A stretch of 64,000 nt of DNA. It comes from Wolfiporia cocos (lineage: Eukaryota; Basidiomycota; Agaricomycetes; Polyporales; Phaeolaceae). The stretch spans positions 372,001 to 436,000 of the forward strand of contig JACCLO010000003.1 in the NCBI GenBank assembly GCA_029448655.1. Direction: 5' to 3'. The first letter of the stretch is position 1. Each line of letters begins with the position of its first letter. Below the pieces are notes generated by a model. That model saw only the letters and a list, made by a program, of their open reading frames with translations. It made no database searches and was not told where the DNA came from. Of this stretch, positions 1 through 10,954 are shown piece by piece. The position numbers were made by a program, and so were the translations under genes.

Positions 1-132
1 AAAATCGCCCAACTCATCGTTCAGCTGCTCGATCACTCGGACGTACATCACGGTAATACCGGGACATATGAAAGAGACTATCTCAATATCGGTTCTCGTG
101 GAGAAAAGGGATTTGGATCCACTGGAAGGTAA
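1..132 (+). CDS. C-terminal end of a retrotransposon dUTPase (partial)
   Basis: Frame 1 is open from the first base to a TAA at 130-132 and gives 43 residues. The last residues, RGEKGFGSTGR, are the glycine-rich motif 5 of trimeric dUTPases, and IAQLI near the start is the end of motif 4. The complete Gypsy element further right ends the same way (GFGSTGR). Like that copy, this one is followed by a short spacer, a purine tract and an LTR beginning TGTCAC. It is therefore the 3' end of a plus-strand chromodomain/dUTPase Gypsy element whose body lies outside the window. The region between motifs 4 and 5 differs strongly from the other copy, so the two are related but not recent duplicates. Confidence 0.8.
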   Translation, partial: KIAQLIVQLLDHSDVHHGNTGTYERDYLNIGSRGEKGFGSTGR

Positions 133-204
133 TAAACACAAAGCCTAACCCTTAAGTGGGCTCTAGCACACACATCATATGTCTTCATCAGGTCGCTGAA
201 GTCT

Positions 205-217
205 GAAGAGGGGGTAA
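205..217 (+). other. Polypurine tract of the truncated Gypsy element
   Basis: A GAAGAGGGGGTAA tract directly precedes the TG of the LTR at 218. It is the expected plus-strand primer site, and the complete element has a matching G-run plus TAA in the same place. Confidence 0.75.
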
Positions 218-860
218 TGTCACAGATTTATCTGTTCTCTAATTTTCCCTGTATTTTTCACTATTTCTTCGCATTTATTCCAAATTGTTCTCCGACATCT
301 GCACTTATCCTGTATCTAAGCTATACTTAAGCTACCGTGCCGCTGTACCGAACCATAACCTCGTAGATCACTCACATGACCATTCCCACACTTGACGTCT
401 TATCTTATCTCTAACCACGTTACCTATTTCATCACATGATACTATCTCCAGCTCCATTAGCGCTGCCACGTCATTACCGACATCACCGTTCCAGACTCTG
501 GGTAGAGTCCGGACCCACATCACGTTTCCAACGTAGATGCCTTACTCACACATTGTCATACCAATGACATATCCTGATCGGCCAATGACTCAGCCCGGGA
601 TCCCCATATCACAAGCTTCAGACACTTCGTTAGCACCGCCATTACCGGCCCGTGCCCTACGCCCTACTGTATTGTTAGTCCTACCTAGAGTACCAGGGGT
701 CCTACATTGTATGTATATAAGCTTGCATTCTCTGGCGGCTATTGCCCCAGAACTATCAACTTCGTTATCCACCGATAAGCTCCTGCTTTAACAAAGCAAC
801 ACTACTTAGTCTTCTTAGCTCGTCTAACTACAAGACCATACAAGTAAGTCTTTTGTTACA
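218..860 (+). mobile_element. 3' LTR of the truncated plus-strand Gypsy element
   Basis: The LTR begins TGTCACAG after the purine tract and ends TTTTGTTACA. Its end, ACAAGTAAGT followed by a T-rich TGTTACA, matches the sense-strand end of the 622 bp LTR of the complete element, and the length (643 bp) is similar. A TATATAA at about 714-720 is a likely promoter, giving a start near 745. The expected target duplication on the right would be aaaca (861-865); the left partner is outside the window. The right border is inferred by comparison with the other element, so it may be off by a few bases. Confidence 0.75.
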
Positions 861-1445
861 AAACATCTATATCACGTGTCATTATCAGAATCGTCATACA
901 TGGGAATATGCCACCGTGTTTGGCCCAGTTGTCCCTCCCACGACAGATGCGTTGTGGCCCTCACCCTCACCCTCGTCGTCCTCACCCCCACCCTCATCGT
1001 CCTTGCCCCCGCCCTCATTGCCCCCCTTCCTCTCTCTCCTCCTCTCTGCTTCCCTCTTCACTGGCTGCTCTCTGGAGCCGCCCTCGACCAGGAGTACTGT
1101 GGATGCCCATCGGGCATCCCAATACTCACACTACTGGACGACTCTCAGTCATCTGCACGCCCTTCATCCTCTGGTGTCCGACCAGACCAACCACAATGCC
1201 GCATGCTGAACGCCGGGAGCCCCCAAGCCGACCACACTCCCTGTCTGCCGCAGAGCCCCCAAGCCAACCACGCTCCCTGTCCGCCACTCGTTGGCGCTAT
1301 CCGATCCCACTAGGACTTTCCCCACGCTACCCCGCTCTCGATGGCCACGCCTGACCCGACACCAATTTCCTGTCCACCACTCATTTGCGCTATTTGACCC
1401 CATTAGGACTTCCACTGCGCCTGCATCCATACCATGCCCGACGAC
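861..1445. other. Gene-free stretch with pyrimidine-rich low complexity
   Basis: Positions 950-1060 are almost pure C/T with repeated ccctcaccc blocks. Around 1220-1290 a 36-base unit (gagcccccaagcc...) occurs twice in tandem, and a diverged copy of the segment ending tattaggact is seen near 1300 and 1400. The overlapping ORFs here are compositional and I see no coding signal. Confidence 0.6.
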
Positions 1446-1590
1446 GGACCACGACTTGTTCGGGTACATGTTGTCGCAGATGACTGATGAAGAGTGAATA
1501 GTGCTGACAAGGTTTAGATATCGGTCCGTGCGTGCAACGAGTCAGTAGAGTGTACATATCCCGGCCGATGATGGACAACAATCATGCCCG
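1446..1590 (+). repeat. Dispersed repeat, left copy flanking the KDZ gene
   Basis: This segment (ggaccacgacttgttcgggt... tagatatcggtccgtgcgtg ...) has diverged direct copies at about 7449-7566 and 7567-7690, on the far side of the KDZ transposase gene. It could be part of the subterminal structure of the KDZ element. I could not fix exact borders. Confidence 0.5.
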
Positions 1591-1699
1591 CTGCAGTCCA
1601 GACACCCGTGCTTCCTGTCCTGTTCCCCATCTACCGCAGCGTGCCCCTCCCCTTGCACAATGAAGTGCCAGTGGTCGACCTCAGCGGCCACTACACCCC

Positions 1700-2068
1700 T
1701 TGAAGGCAAAAACTGGGAACGCACGCACAAGCGAGCTCAGGCTGTTGCCGACGAAGATTGTACTGAGGATCCTGTCGACGTTGTCGAGCAGCCAATGTCT
1801 CCTGGGCGCCTTGCTGCCGTGGGTTTTGCGTGTGAGGTGGGACGTGTACAGGAAAGAATATGTATTCGTGCAGAAGTTATGCTACTACACCTATTGTGTA
1901 GTTTCAAAATTGCGTGAACTCATCATGGCCCCATTCGACGCAATCATGTGGGTCTGCGAAGCACAGCGTATGATCCAAGAAATTCGGGCATGGTGTATAT
2001 ACGTCCATCGCGTGAAGGGCAGAATCGACAATGACTTTATGGATAATATGAATGTGCTTCCAGTTTGA
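1700..2068 (+). CDS. Unrecognised ORF upstream of the KDZ transposase
   Basis: An open frame of 122 codons starting at an ATG. It contains an aromatic and hydrophobic stretch (VLRVRWDVYRKEYVF, CYYTYCVV) and a charged C-terminus. I do not recognise a family. It lies on the same strand just ahead of the KDZ segments and may be an exon of a gene carried by that element. Composition looks like coding DNA, but no splice borders can be fixed, so this is a tentative call. Confidence 0.3.
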   Translation: MKAKTGNARTSELRLLPTKIVLRILSTLSSSQCLLGALLPWVLRVRWDVYRKEYVFVQKLCYYTYCVVSKLRELIMAPFDAIMWVCEAQRMIQEIRAWCIYVHRVKGRIDNDFMDNMNVLPV

Positions 2069-2080
2069 GGAGCGATCACG

Positions 2081-2614
2081 GTGCATGCGTCAGTTGCCGC
2101 CTTGGAACCACAGGTGCATGATTACCCGTCGGATGTAATGGTCAGCACGCCCTTGTCTGAAGTTCCGCCTACTGCTATGGTTGATCCCGGAAATTCAAAC
2201 CCCCTCCTTGTCCTGGATGCTTCCCCAGTTCCTGAAAACCAAGCTGGCCCTCAGAGTCCTTCACGTCCGACTGATTTCGAAGATACGCTGCTCGTGACCC
2301 CGGACTCCACTGAAGTACAGACCGAGCAATTTGCATCGAACAACATACCAATGGAGACAGAGCGGGAGCCCACACCGTTGCCTGAATTCATTGTCAATGA
2401 AACCATGCTCGAGACTCTGCATTGTACACTGTGTGACAGCACTGGCTCCCTGAACATTGAACAGCTGGGGCAGTTGCGCGCTACATGCCTGGGTTGCGTT
2501 TGGAGGCATCGCAGTGATTGGAATCGGACGACTCTCATAAAAGAGCCTACTGAAGTCATGCAGGAATTCGCGGAAGAAGTGTCGCTTGATGACATTGATG
2601 GTTCCACACCATGA
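2081..2614 (+). CDS. Unrecognised ORF, possible 5' part of the KDZ-element gene
   Basis: A 177-codon frame without an ATG at its left end (the first codon is GTG), so it is probably an internal exon. The N-terminal half is rich in Pro, Ser and acidic residues. The C-terminal half has a C-x2-C pair (CTLC) and the segment LGQLRATCLGCVWRHRSDW, followed by a helical acidic tail. The second half is repeated in damaged form immediately downstream (2637-2870). I do not know a function. Confidence 0.35.
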   Translation: MHASVAALEPQVHDYPSDVMVSTPLSEVPPTAMVDPGNSNPLLVLDASPVPENQAGPQSPSRPTDFEDTLLVTPDSTEVQTEQFASNNIPMETEREPTPLPEFIVNETMLETLHCTLCDSTGSLNIEQLGQLRATCLGCVWRHRSDWNRTTLIKEPTEVMQEFAEEVSLDDIDGSTP

Positions 2615-2870
2615 GCTGGTTGTATGCTACCTCATGAGCCCACGCCGTTGCCTGAATTCATTGTCAATGAAACTATGCTCGAGACTCTGCGCTATATGTT
2701 GGATAGCTGGAGTAGTTGCACGCTACATGCCTGGGTTGCATTTGGAGGCATTGCAGCGATTGGAATCGGACCACTCTCATAAAAGAGCCTACTCAAGCTG
2801 TGCAGGAATTCACAAAAGAGGTGTCGCTTGATGACATGGATGGTTCCACACCGTCAGCCAGTTGCATGCT
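2369..2870 (+). repeat. Imperfect tandem duplication inside the ORF region
   Basis: The segment 2369-2632 (starting gagcccacaccgttgcctga) is repeated at 2637-2870 (gagcccacgccgttgcctga). Long identical blocks are interrupted by an internal deletion in the second copy. The second copy has lost the reading frame around a shortened C-x2-C region. Confidence 0.8.
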
Positions 2871-3299
2871 CGGTTATCACCCCTAAATAGGGCAATTGCC
2901 GAACTTTGGACATTTATGGGAAATCCGTGCTGCGCTTGGATGGCCCCTGTCCAGCTTCCACCCCCTATTCCTGTGCCGTTGTCCTATTACCTCCATCTCT
3001 ATCCCATCCTTGTTGTTATTCACCAGCAGGTTTTTCATGCCAGCACACACAAAGTCTTCCAGTGGATCATTTAACCTGAAGAACATCTCACGTGGTATCA
3101 GCCAAAAGCCGGATTGCAGTAGACCGTCCCCCACCCTCGACGGTTTTGCTACCTTGAAAAAAAACGTAATGGGGCTGTGTGTGGAGCCGAGTATGATGAG
3201 CAGATCGCAGTGCAGAGTCAGGGGAAGGGGACAAACGAAGAGCAGAAGTCACAGTCTTCAAAGAGAGGTAACGTTAACCGAACTATTGTGAGTGTCATC

Positions 3300-6200
3300 T
3301 TGAGATATGACGGACGCCGTATGCCAACAGATTGCACATATTAGCCTCCATTGGTGCAGATGAAACAATTCCTCGATGACTGGGCGACACATGCCCAGCG
3401 AGTGTTAATGATGCATGAGATAGCTCCCAACCATGCGCAAGGGTGCGGCCGATGCAATTCTGCCGGACGTCACAGCCCCTGTGCATCAGCAACCACCCAA
3501 GAACTGCATCGATGTATGGATTGCTACCACCCAGTACTATTCTGTGCTTGCTGTGTTGTCAACGACCATCTCACAAACCCCCTTCACCGTATCGAGCAAT
3601 GGGACATTGAGGACCAATTTTGGAAGCGTGCCACGTTATCAGATCTGGGGTTGGTTGTTCGGTTGGGTCACAATGGCAGACCATGTCCTCAGGCCAGTGA
3701 TGTTTGCACCCTCACAGTACTGCACGAGCATGGCATCGGCTCGATGGAGGTACAATTTTGCCAATGCGGCCAATTGACCTCCCCCTATCCTCAAGCAGAA
3801 CCACTCCAACTGATTGAATTCGGATTATTTCCAGCGACTTGGACCAGGCCGGTGACTGTCTTCACCATTCAAGTCATGCAGGATTTTCATAAACTCACGC
3901 TGCAAGCCCAAATCAGTGCCCACGATTTCATCATGTATTTACAGCGATATACGGACAATATCGACGTTGATGATGTCACAGTACGACTATCTTTTTTTCG
4001 GCATACCAGGAAGCGAGCTGAGTCTCTTGCAGGACAGATATCACGAGTTTTTGATGGCTCAATGGGAATTTGCCTTTCTGCAAGCTACGAAATGCGCTGG
4101 TGTTCGCCCCTCTACCCATCTACCTGCAAGAAGTCTGGCGGTCTGGTGTCCCGCTTGTCCACAACCGATGATGAACATGGACCCCAGTTGGAAAGAGCGC
4201 CCCAAAGAGAAATGGTATGTGAAGTTATTAGCCAGCTATGAGTTTTACTCATGCACAACCAGCACGATAGATACCTCGACGTGCTGTTTCACACCCTAGA
4301 TGGGAATTTTCACCAGAACATGCATGAGAAGCCTTTGGACTCTGACGACAAACCTTTGACAAAAGGAGCGGCCTATTTTGCGGACGAGGACAACTGTGCT
4401 CGATTTCTAATGCTGGCAGGAAATGTCACTAGGGAGGTGCGCCTATAAGTGCGTGGCGATTGGGACCCATCTGAGTACGTGGGGCAGGAATCAACACGCA
4501 ACAAGTTCGGCACTATGGGATATGGAGGGCATTGGTCCAAGGTATCTGGCACAGTAGGGCTGATATGTGCGAGGCACATGTTTGTATTGCCCGCAGGTGG
4601 GGTTGACCTGCAAAAAGGAGAAAGGTATGGACATCACGTTGATGGCATATATGGGCACTAACGGGGATTTAGATTCACAAACGTTGATTTCACCATGCTT
4701 TCTGGTTTGCAACCTTGGATGGACCTCCTTCTTCATATTTCTGGGTACGACATCAATTGTCAATATTCGATAAATTTCGACAAGCGGATGGCGAAGGCGC
4801 GAGACCATTTGGATCAATTTGTTAGCATAGGGTCTGCGCACTTTCCGGATACCGAACGTGGTGTAGGAAAGTTACATGAGCAGATGCATCATGCGCTCTG
4901 TCATTTTTTGTTTTCATTTTATCTGCTACCTGGAGTGGGGATGATGGATGGCGAAGCAGCAGAGAGGGTGTGGGCAGTGCTGAACATGCTGGGAGCCTGC
5001 ATGCGGGAGATGTCAGCGGGGCATCACCACGATGTCATCAATGATCACCATTCAGATATGAATGTCAGGTGGGTGCACTCTCTAGGTATGATTGAGTGTT
5101 GCTGCTACCGGTGCCTTGCGATTCTGACTTTTCACAGCACGCGATCTTGCAACAAAGCACATGAAAGCGGTCGCTCAAAAAGCTGACGCCGTCAGTCACC
5201 TCGAGAGGCTGGAAGAAAGTGTGCACAACTCAGGATTTCCTCTCGACGCCTGGCATGAGGAAGAACGTAGTTTCCTCACCAGGGTGGTGGACGTCAAGCA
5301 GCATAAAGGGTTGAAAAATCCTTACGAATCATGGAAAGCAAAAGGTGTGACCCCCCCTCCCCCCTTCGGTGACTGCATGTGTGCTGATTTGGTTATACGT
5401 ACAATAGAAGAAGGAATTGCACTGCAAGAAATGCGGTATGTGATTCGTTCTGTCAACATGCGGTTGTTCATGCTGTGATACAGTATATCATTGCTACATG
5501 AGATTAATAGCAAGCTGGTGAGCGGACAAGATGCGGATGTCGTCCAGGACAGAAAGTGGCAACTATGGGCGCGTTTGGAGGAGCGGGAGGCCCTTCACAT
5601 GAGATTCATCGCAGCTGTTGTGGAGTCTGCCTTGGAAACAAGGGTGGAGCCGAGTGGGATAAACGAAATTGTTGAGTGGGACGTCAAGCTGGAGGTGGAT
5701 ACGCAGGGCAATGAAGATGAAGACAGTGACGAGGAGCAAGCTAGCAAGGCAGAGGGAGAGGGCGAGCGTACGGACGTTGGGCTCAAGAGGAAGTCAACAG
5801 AATCACAAAGTGCTGAGACACGGGTACATCAAGACCAAGTGGCGGCGGTGGCAGAGTTGCAGAGTTTTAGTATCAACTTACCTTCCTCATACAACTCGTC
5901 ACTGTCGACCCACCCTGACTTTGCCAAAATTTGTTCAGTAGAATGATCCCTACATGAAGGGCAAGCAAATGATGCGCTGGGTCAGGTGCGTGCCCATCCT
6001 ATAACTAAATATGCACACCGGAAACACAAGGAGAAGGTGACGGGGCAGAAGGCGATTGCGCAAGCTAATAAAAACATTAGAAAGCAGACAGAACTGATTC
6101 ATAGGGCCACGCGGGAGTATAGGAGAGCTGGAGATGCCCTTGTAAGGTTAGGAATGCCTAAGGATGATCCGACATACCGCGAGTTGTGTGAAGGTGATCT

Positions 6201-7215
6201 CGCGTTGTTTGCAATGCAAGCCGATGAGATGCGACTGGGGGATAGTAGACGCTCGGCATCGTGGTTGTGGGTAGTGATGTGCCAGGCCCGGCCCGGCTCA
6301 AAAGCCCCGGCTTTGGCCCGGCTTTGGACGGCCTTGGCTTTTCAAAACCTCAGGCCGGGCCCCCATTGACGGCCCAGGGCTTGGCCCGGCCCGGCCTGGG
6401 GCTTGCCCGGGGCCTGGCACTGTGAGGATGATCATCACTGTAGCCACACAAACTCATAACGTACCTTCTCCAACTATCTTCTGACAAAGCCAAGCTCCAG
6501 CTTCAATAATTAGTGAATTATAGTGTGAAATCATCATTTCACCGGCACGGTGCTCTGTGGCGTGCCTTCCAAATGGGGCATCGTATAAGCGCCCAAAAGT
6601 GAGCGACAGGCTTCAGCACCAAATATTCAATCCATGGGACTATCCTCTTGCTTGAATTTAATAATATAGACATAATTCATTGGAATATGGCATACTGCTA
6701 CTATACATATCCTTATGTCATAGTTACTAGACATTTTATCCGTTAGAGCTTTCAGGCCGGGGCTCACGGCTTGGCCCGGCCCGGCTTGAGACACAAGCCG
6801 GGCCCTGGGCCGTCTCAAGCCGTGGTGTAGGGCCCGGCCTGGCCCGGCCCAAGTAGGGCTTGGCCCGGCCCGGCCTATGGCCCAAAGCCGGGCCTGGCAC
6901 ATCACTAGTTGTGGGAGGATGTGTCATTTGTCAAGAATGTAAGTGACACGGCATTCAAGAGTTACATGGAGGAAGGTGCGATCCAATCATTTATACAGTG
7001 AGCAAGAGCTTATGCTTTTGCAGGTGTGCAAGTGCACTGGTTTTGCTCCAGGGCGAGGTGCGCGCGCTTGACTGAAGAGGTGGAATTGTTAGAAGAGGAG
7101 ATGTGTCGGACCGTGTGATTCTTTCTATTCCAGAGACGGCAATGGCTATGGCGTGTGACAGAGGGAAACCAGGCTGGAGAGCATGGGTATGCGAACTATG
7201 CACGAAAGTACGTCA
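3300..7215 (+). pseudogene. KDZ (Kyakuja-Dileera-Zisupton) transposase with CxC2 cysteine cluster, interrupted
   Basis: The left part (3351-4000) encodes a CxC2-like zinc cluster: CMDCYHPVLFCACC, then NPLHRIEQW, a conserved LGLVVRLGH and FCQCGQ. After a frame change near 4000, CPACPQP and LDGNFHQN (4253-4320) follow, then STRNKFGTMGYGGHW (about 4490), YDINCQYSINF, KLHEQMHHALC and GVGMMDGEAAERVW (4740-4990), which are KDZ transposase signatures. The C-terminal coiled region continues through 5160-6270. There a 636 bp MITE splits the ORF inside a Trp-rich motif; coding similarity resumes at 6916 and fades near 7215 (VHWFRSRAR). Some breaks may be introns, but the MITE, a stop after EMCRTV and the frame change indicate a dead copy. 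In this family the transposase mobilises a large element. Confidence 0.82.
6272..6907 (+). mobile_element. hAT-type MITE, copy 1 (636 bp), inserted in the KDZ gene
   Basis: The ends are TAGTGATGTGCCAGGCCCGG and its inverted counterpart, ending CCTGGCACATCACTA. An 8 bp duplication gttgtggg flanks it at 6264-6271 and 6908-6915. Both ends carry dense GGCCCGGC subterminal blocks around an AT-rich core. The 8 bp duplication and TAGTGATG terminus point to the hAT superfamily. There is no transposase, so it is non-autonomous. Removing the element and one duplication restores an open KDZ frame. A near-identical inverted copy of equal length lies at 32034-32669. Confidence 0.93.
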
Positions 7216-7448
7216 TTTGAGAAATAGACTACATTCGGTCTGAGGAGACATAGACAGGTGTATCGTTACATGCGCTTGCTATGAGGCTGCAAGATACGAT
7301 TCGAAGCGGTGATCTCGGTGATGGGTGCTGTCTAACACTTTATCTCATGTGCTAAAGTGTGTGCAGGGGAGTATCAAATTGGAAAATACCGCCAATGTCA
7401 CGGATACAGCCTACCTGGATGATGTTGTGGAAGGTGATTATACCCTGA

Positions 7449-7690
7449 AGGACCACGATTTATTGGAGTAGGTGTCGTCACAGATGACTTGGATTCTGCT
7501 GACGAGGTATAGATATCGGTCCGTGCGTGTAATGAGCGGGTAGAGTGAACATACCCTGACCGACAATGGACCACGATTTATTGGAGTAGGTGTCATCGTA
7601 GATGATCAGCGAGGAGTCTCATCAGCAGGTGAGGGGTAGATATCGGTCTGTACGTGCAGCGAGTAAGAACATGTGCTGGCTGACGATGGA
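7449..7690 (+). repeat. Two tandem copies of a 118-120 bp repeat right of the KDZ gene
   Basis: The unit begins ggaccacgatttattggagt and includes tagatatcggtc(c/t)gt. It occurs twice in tandem and is related in direct orientation to the segment at 1446-1590. Together they bracket the KDZ gene. Confidence 0.7.
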
Positions 7691-8152
7691 CCATACGTAT
7701 GTCAGCCCATGATGTGGTGTGTCCGGGGGCCGATATTTCACAATAACAGTTTCACGATAATTACGGTGACACGTACCAGACATCGCCACCGTAATTAAAT
7801 AAAACATATACCCAGAGAGAAAAAATGCAAGCCATAATTCCTGTTTCGTCCCGATGCTGAGAAATTTTCTTCGCTCTCCTTTCTTCCCTGCCAGGTCCAG
7901 CTTCGCCATCTGGTCCTCAACAAGTCCTCATCCTGCCTGGTGCAATGCCCCATGCCGAAATCCAAGTACTCTCCCCACCTTAAGAGGCTAGCAGAGAAAG
8001 GCTCTCTCGCCCGCCGACCACCGATCCCAGCTAGGTGTCCTTGATGCAAATTGTGTCCGGTAAGGTCCCAGCTTTGCTACAAGGAAGGCAATGTTGGCAA
8101 CTGGCTCTTTCTGGTAAGTCCCGCCTGCAGTGATGCTATTCAACGCTGACCG
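7691..8152. other. Gene-free stretch before the coiled-coil gene
   Basis: I see no convincing ORF, LTR border or inverted repeat here. Open frames on the minus strand lack coding-like composition. It may contain the 5' region of the following plus-strand gene, whose start codon I could not place. Confidence 0.4.
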
Positions 8153-9133
8153 GTGAAGTGTGTGGGTCCCGGAAATTGTGGGGAGAGGTGGTTCCCCCAG
8201 CAGGACCTATTACCGGTGGAGATCGTCGAGCAAATCGAGGCGATTCACTTTGAGGATGCCCCGAATAATGCAGCCGAGTGCACCCAAAACATAGCAGCAT
8301 GGACAGCCGCCACCGCCAACAGAAAGCTACAACAAGACCTGGAGAAAGCATGTAAACATGAGGAGCGCGAACACGAAAAGGCACGCAGATGGGAGCAGCA
8401 TGACTTTGCAAAAGCCTGCAAGCAGGCACAGCAAGAGGAGGAGAAACACAAGCACTATGAAGCCCGCGAGAACGTGAGGGCTGTCAAACAGTTTGAACAG
8501 GCGCAAGCGAGGGAGGCCCACCGTGTGAAACAGGAGGCCGCCAAGGCTGCCAGCGATGCAAAAGCCAGGCTTAAGGAAGAGGCAAAAACAAGGAAGAAAT
8601 CGTCTGCGGTGGAACAAGATAACGGCAAGAGGAACGACACCATGAACACCGTTTCATTGTCTCAAGAGAGGCCACCACTCGACGAGTACTTCAACGACCT
8701 TTTTCGCGAGAGCGTAAGTTCTTTCACGCTCTGTTGGAGGGCGGTACTGACGTGTGATCGGAAGGATGATGATGATGAGGTCAACAATGACATCACAAAA
8801 TTACTTGCATCGTTGACCCAAGCAAGTGACACGGGTGGTCCCTCACAGGTAAGTGAATGTTTGACATACAAAGCCTACATTGTACTTCTACTTTAATCAC
8901 AGAACGACGTCGGAGACCGCAACCATGACACCCATGACCGCAACACCCATGACCGCCACCGCAATGACCGCCACCACAATGACAGCACCCATGACAATGG
9001 CACCCACGACGATGGCACCCGCGATGGTGGCAATGGTGATGGCAGCAACCACCATGACGGCAATGGCGATGGCGAGTCCGTGAGTGATGCAATGCCCCAG
9101 GACAAGATCACTGCGGTGCGTGCAGTGTTCTGA
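8153..9133 (+). CDS. Unrecognised coiled-coil protein with a His/Asp/Asn-rich repeat tail
   Basis: The frame is open from 8153 (GTG, so the real start is upstream or in another exon) to 8848. A good intron, GTAAGTG...ATCACAG at 8849-8902, joins it in phase to 8903-9133, which ends in TGA. A second possible intron of 51 bases (8714-8764) is a multiple of three, so it may or may not be removed. The middle, roughly residues 50-160, is an Ala/Glu/Lys/Arg-rich helix with repeated KACK and EE heptads and should form a coiled coil. The second exon encodes a short-period repeat of the type HDxNTHDR. I do not recognise a family; proteins of this kind are often carried by agaricomycete transposons. Confidence 0.5.
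8925..9075 (+). repeat. Short-period microsatellite-like coding repeat
   Basis: Repeats of acccatgaccgcaac type with period near 12-15 bases run through the second exon of the preceding gene. All three frames are open, which explains the several overlapping ORFs. Confidence 0.7.
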
Positions 9134-9198
9134 AAGAAGGCTAGTGACTGAGCTTTCTTCATTGAACGTCAATTCACTATTAGTGCTTATAGGACAGG

Positions 9199-9456
9199 TT
9201 GATGCCGGCAGCCACTATCATCCATGCTGTGAATGGATACGTGTGGCTGGCAGACTTTCCCTCAATGCTGAATATGTTTGGCCTGTACATAGACGTGACT
9301 AGAGTGGAGATTTGGGATCGACTTTGGGAGGTGTGGGTGGACATCTGGGGTCTGCGCTCGATGATCCTCGTGCCAAATGCTAATGCACTATTGATGCGAC
9401 TGCCGGATGTGACACGGTGCATGCTATGCGACAGTCTGATATTTGTGCCCACTTGA
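9199..9456 (+). CDS. Unrecognised ORF fragment
   Basis: An 85-codon frame with an ATG. It is hydrophobic and Trp-rich (VEIWDRLWEVWVDIWGLR). It follows the coiled-coil gene on the same strand and could be a further exon or a separate remnant. No family is recognised. Confidence 0.25.
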   Translation: MMPAATIIHAVNGYVWLADFPSMLNMFGLYIDVTRVEIWDRLWEVWVDIWGLRSMILVPNANALLMRLPDVTRCMLCDSLIFVPT

Positions 9457-9614
9457 CAATTGGACGTTCACCAGGTGCCCTGGGCTGGCTTTAGAGCAGG
9501 ACGCATTGCGCCACCTAGCCATCCCTATATACCTAGCTCATGTAACTGAATTGAGGACCCAAGGTGTGTGACGAAGCTTCACCAGTAGTATCCTTTTGCG
9601 ACTAATGTGTAGCC

Positions 9615-9917
9615 TTGGAATGCCCACCGTGGGAGTATTCCCCCATGAACGCGACAATGGCGCATGTGCGCCCACCGGTGCACCCAAAACGCAAAATACG
9701 CAAGGCTGAGAATGGCCAGCCTGTGGCATCCACGTCGAGAGCGGCCGCCGTGACCACTTCCCATCGGTCGCACAAGAGGCGCAGGTCCACGTCGAGTTCT
9801 TCAATTATTGATCTAACGAACAAGCTGGAGGAGGCTAACGGGAAGAGGGTGGAGCTGTCAGTCTACAAGTGGGAGTGGGATGAGGATATGAAAGTAGAAC
9901 AATGTTCGCTAGATTAA
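9615..9917 (+). CDS. Unrecognised basic, Ser-rich ORF (possible nuclear protein fragment)
   Basis: A 100-codon frame with a basic segment (HPKRKIRKAENGQ, then SHKRRRSTSSSS) resembling a bipartite nuclear localisation signal, followed by an acidic-helical tail. It may be the last part of the gene that starts at 8153. Function is unknown. Confidence 0.3.
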   Translation: MECPPWEYSPMNATMAHVRPPVHPKRKIRKAENGQPVASTSRAAAVTTSHRSHKRRRSTSSSSIIDLTNKLEEANGKRVELSVYKWEWDEDMKVEQCSLD

Positions 9918-9919
9918 GG

Positions 9920-10954
9920 TGCGTAGAACCCGGTCATTTGTGCACTCATATCTGACCAGAACTATCAGGTAGAATTCTCGCTGCAACTGAGAGGTACACG
10001 TTGCGTACACCCCAGACGAGCAAATAGATTCGCATCTCAGATCTGATACAACAGGTACATTGAGCCGACACCGATCAGTACTGGCGTATTGAACTGTATT
10101 GTTGTACATTTGTAAGCGTACACTAATCTATACTATCACACGTCTATACGCAATTCGATCTACCGCGCATGGTGACATCAGCATGTGTGTAGATTAATCT
10201 GCGCGATTGTGTAGCTTAATCTGCGCGATTGTGTAGATTAACCTGTGTGCGGAACTAGCTTCATCAGGATTGGTGTAGATTAACCTGTGTGCAAACCTAG
10301 CTGGCAACTGTGATTTCTTAAGCGAAGGGCAGTTGGCAGATTAAGATAATTGACTGAAGTCCCTCGTAAATGAGCCCATATACCCATACCACAGGTCATT
10401 TATATTCACAGCCATCGGCCATAAATGTTAAAGTTGAAATGTTGAATATTAAATGCGTTGGAAAAGGAGGGCATCAGCACACAGCGGAGCAGCATCCGGG
10501 CATTATGCAGCTCCCAACCAATTTAGTAAGTCCCTTGCTTGATTGGGCAACACCTTTTGTCATACTTTGTAGTCTGTCATACTTTTGGGTGGCTCTTGAA
10601 TCTTGTCTATAAAGGCTGGCTCTCATCACTGTTGATGCACCCAACCTTCTCTCTCTCTCTCTCCCTTGTCTTTCTTTCTCTTTCCCTCCTGGCATCACGC
10701 ATTGCCTGCAGCCCTGCTTGCTGTAGAAATTCAGGTCACACCAGACAACGGTCGTGCCCTACTGCCTGCCAGGGACCCCGCTATGGTGTGGTGGGTTCTG
10801 ATAGCAAACGCATACCGGTATGTACATAGTGTCCTCAACTTTATACTAACACCGGCCGCCAAACCACCACCGGTCCCACCATACACAGAATTGGTGTAGC
10901 CGCCCCTATTGTACCAGGGGTGCAACTGCTTCCACACTGTGGTGACGAGATCAC
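9920..10954. other. Gene-free stretch with a short tandem repeat and a CT tract
   Basis: At about 10185-10300 a unit of roughly 21 bases (gcgcgattgtgtagattaat) occurs about four times with drift. A TATA-like tctataaagg at about 10608 is followed by a ctctctct tract (10650-10665). No gene or element border is convincing. Confidence 0.5.

Noticed and set aside
6627..6927. ORFs across the ends of both 636 bp MITEs (Arg/Pro/Gly-rich)
   Set aside because: They consist of GGCCCGGC subterminal repeats; both copies have them in the same place as part of the element.
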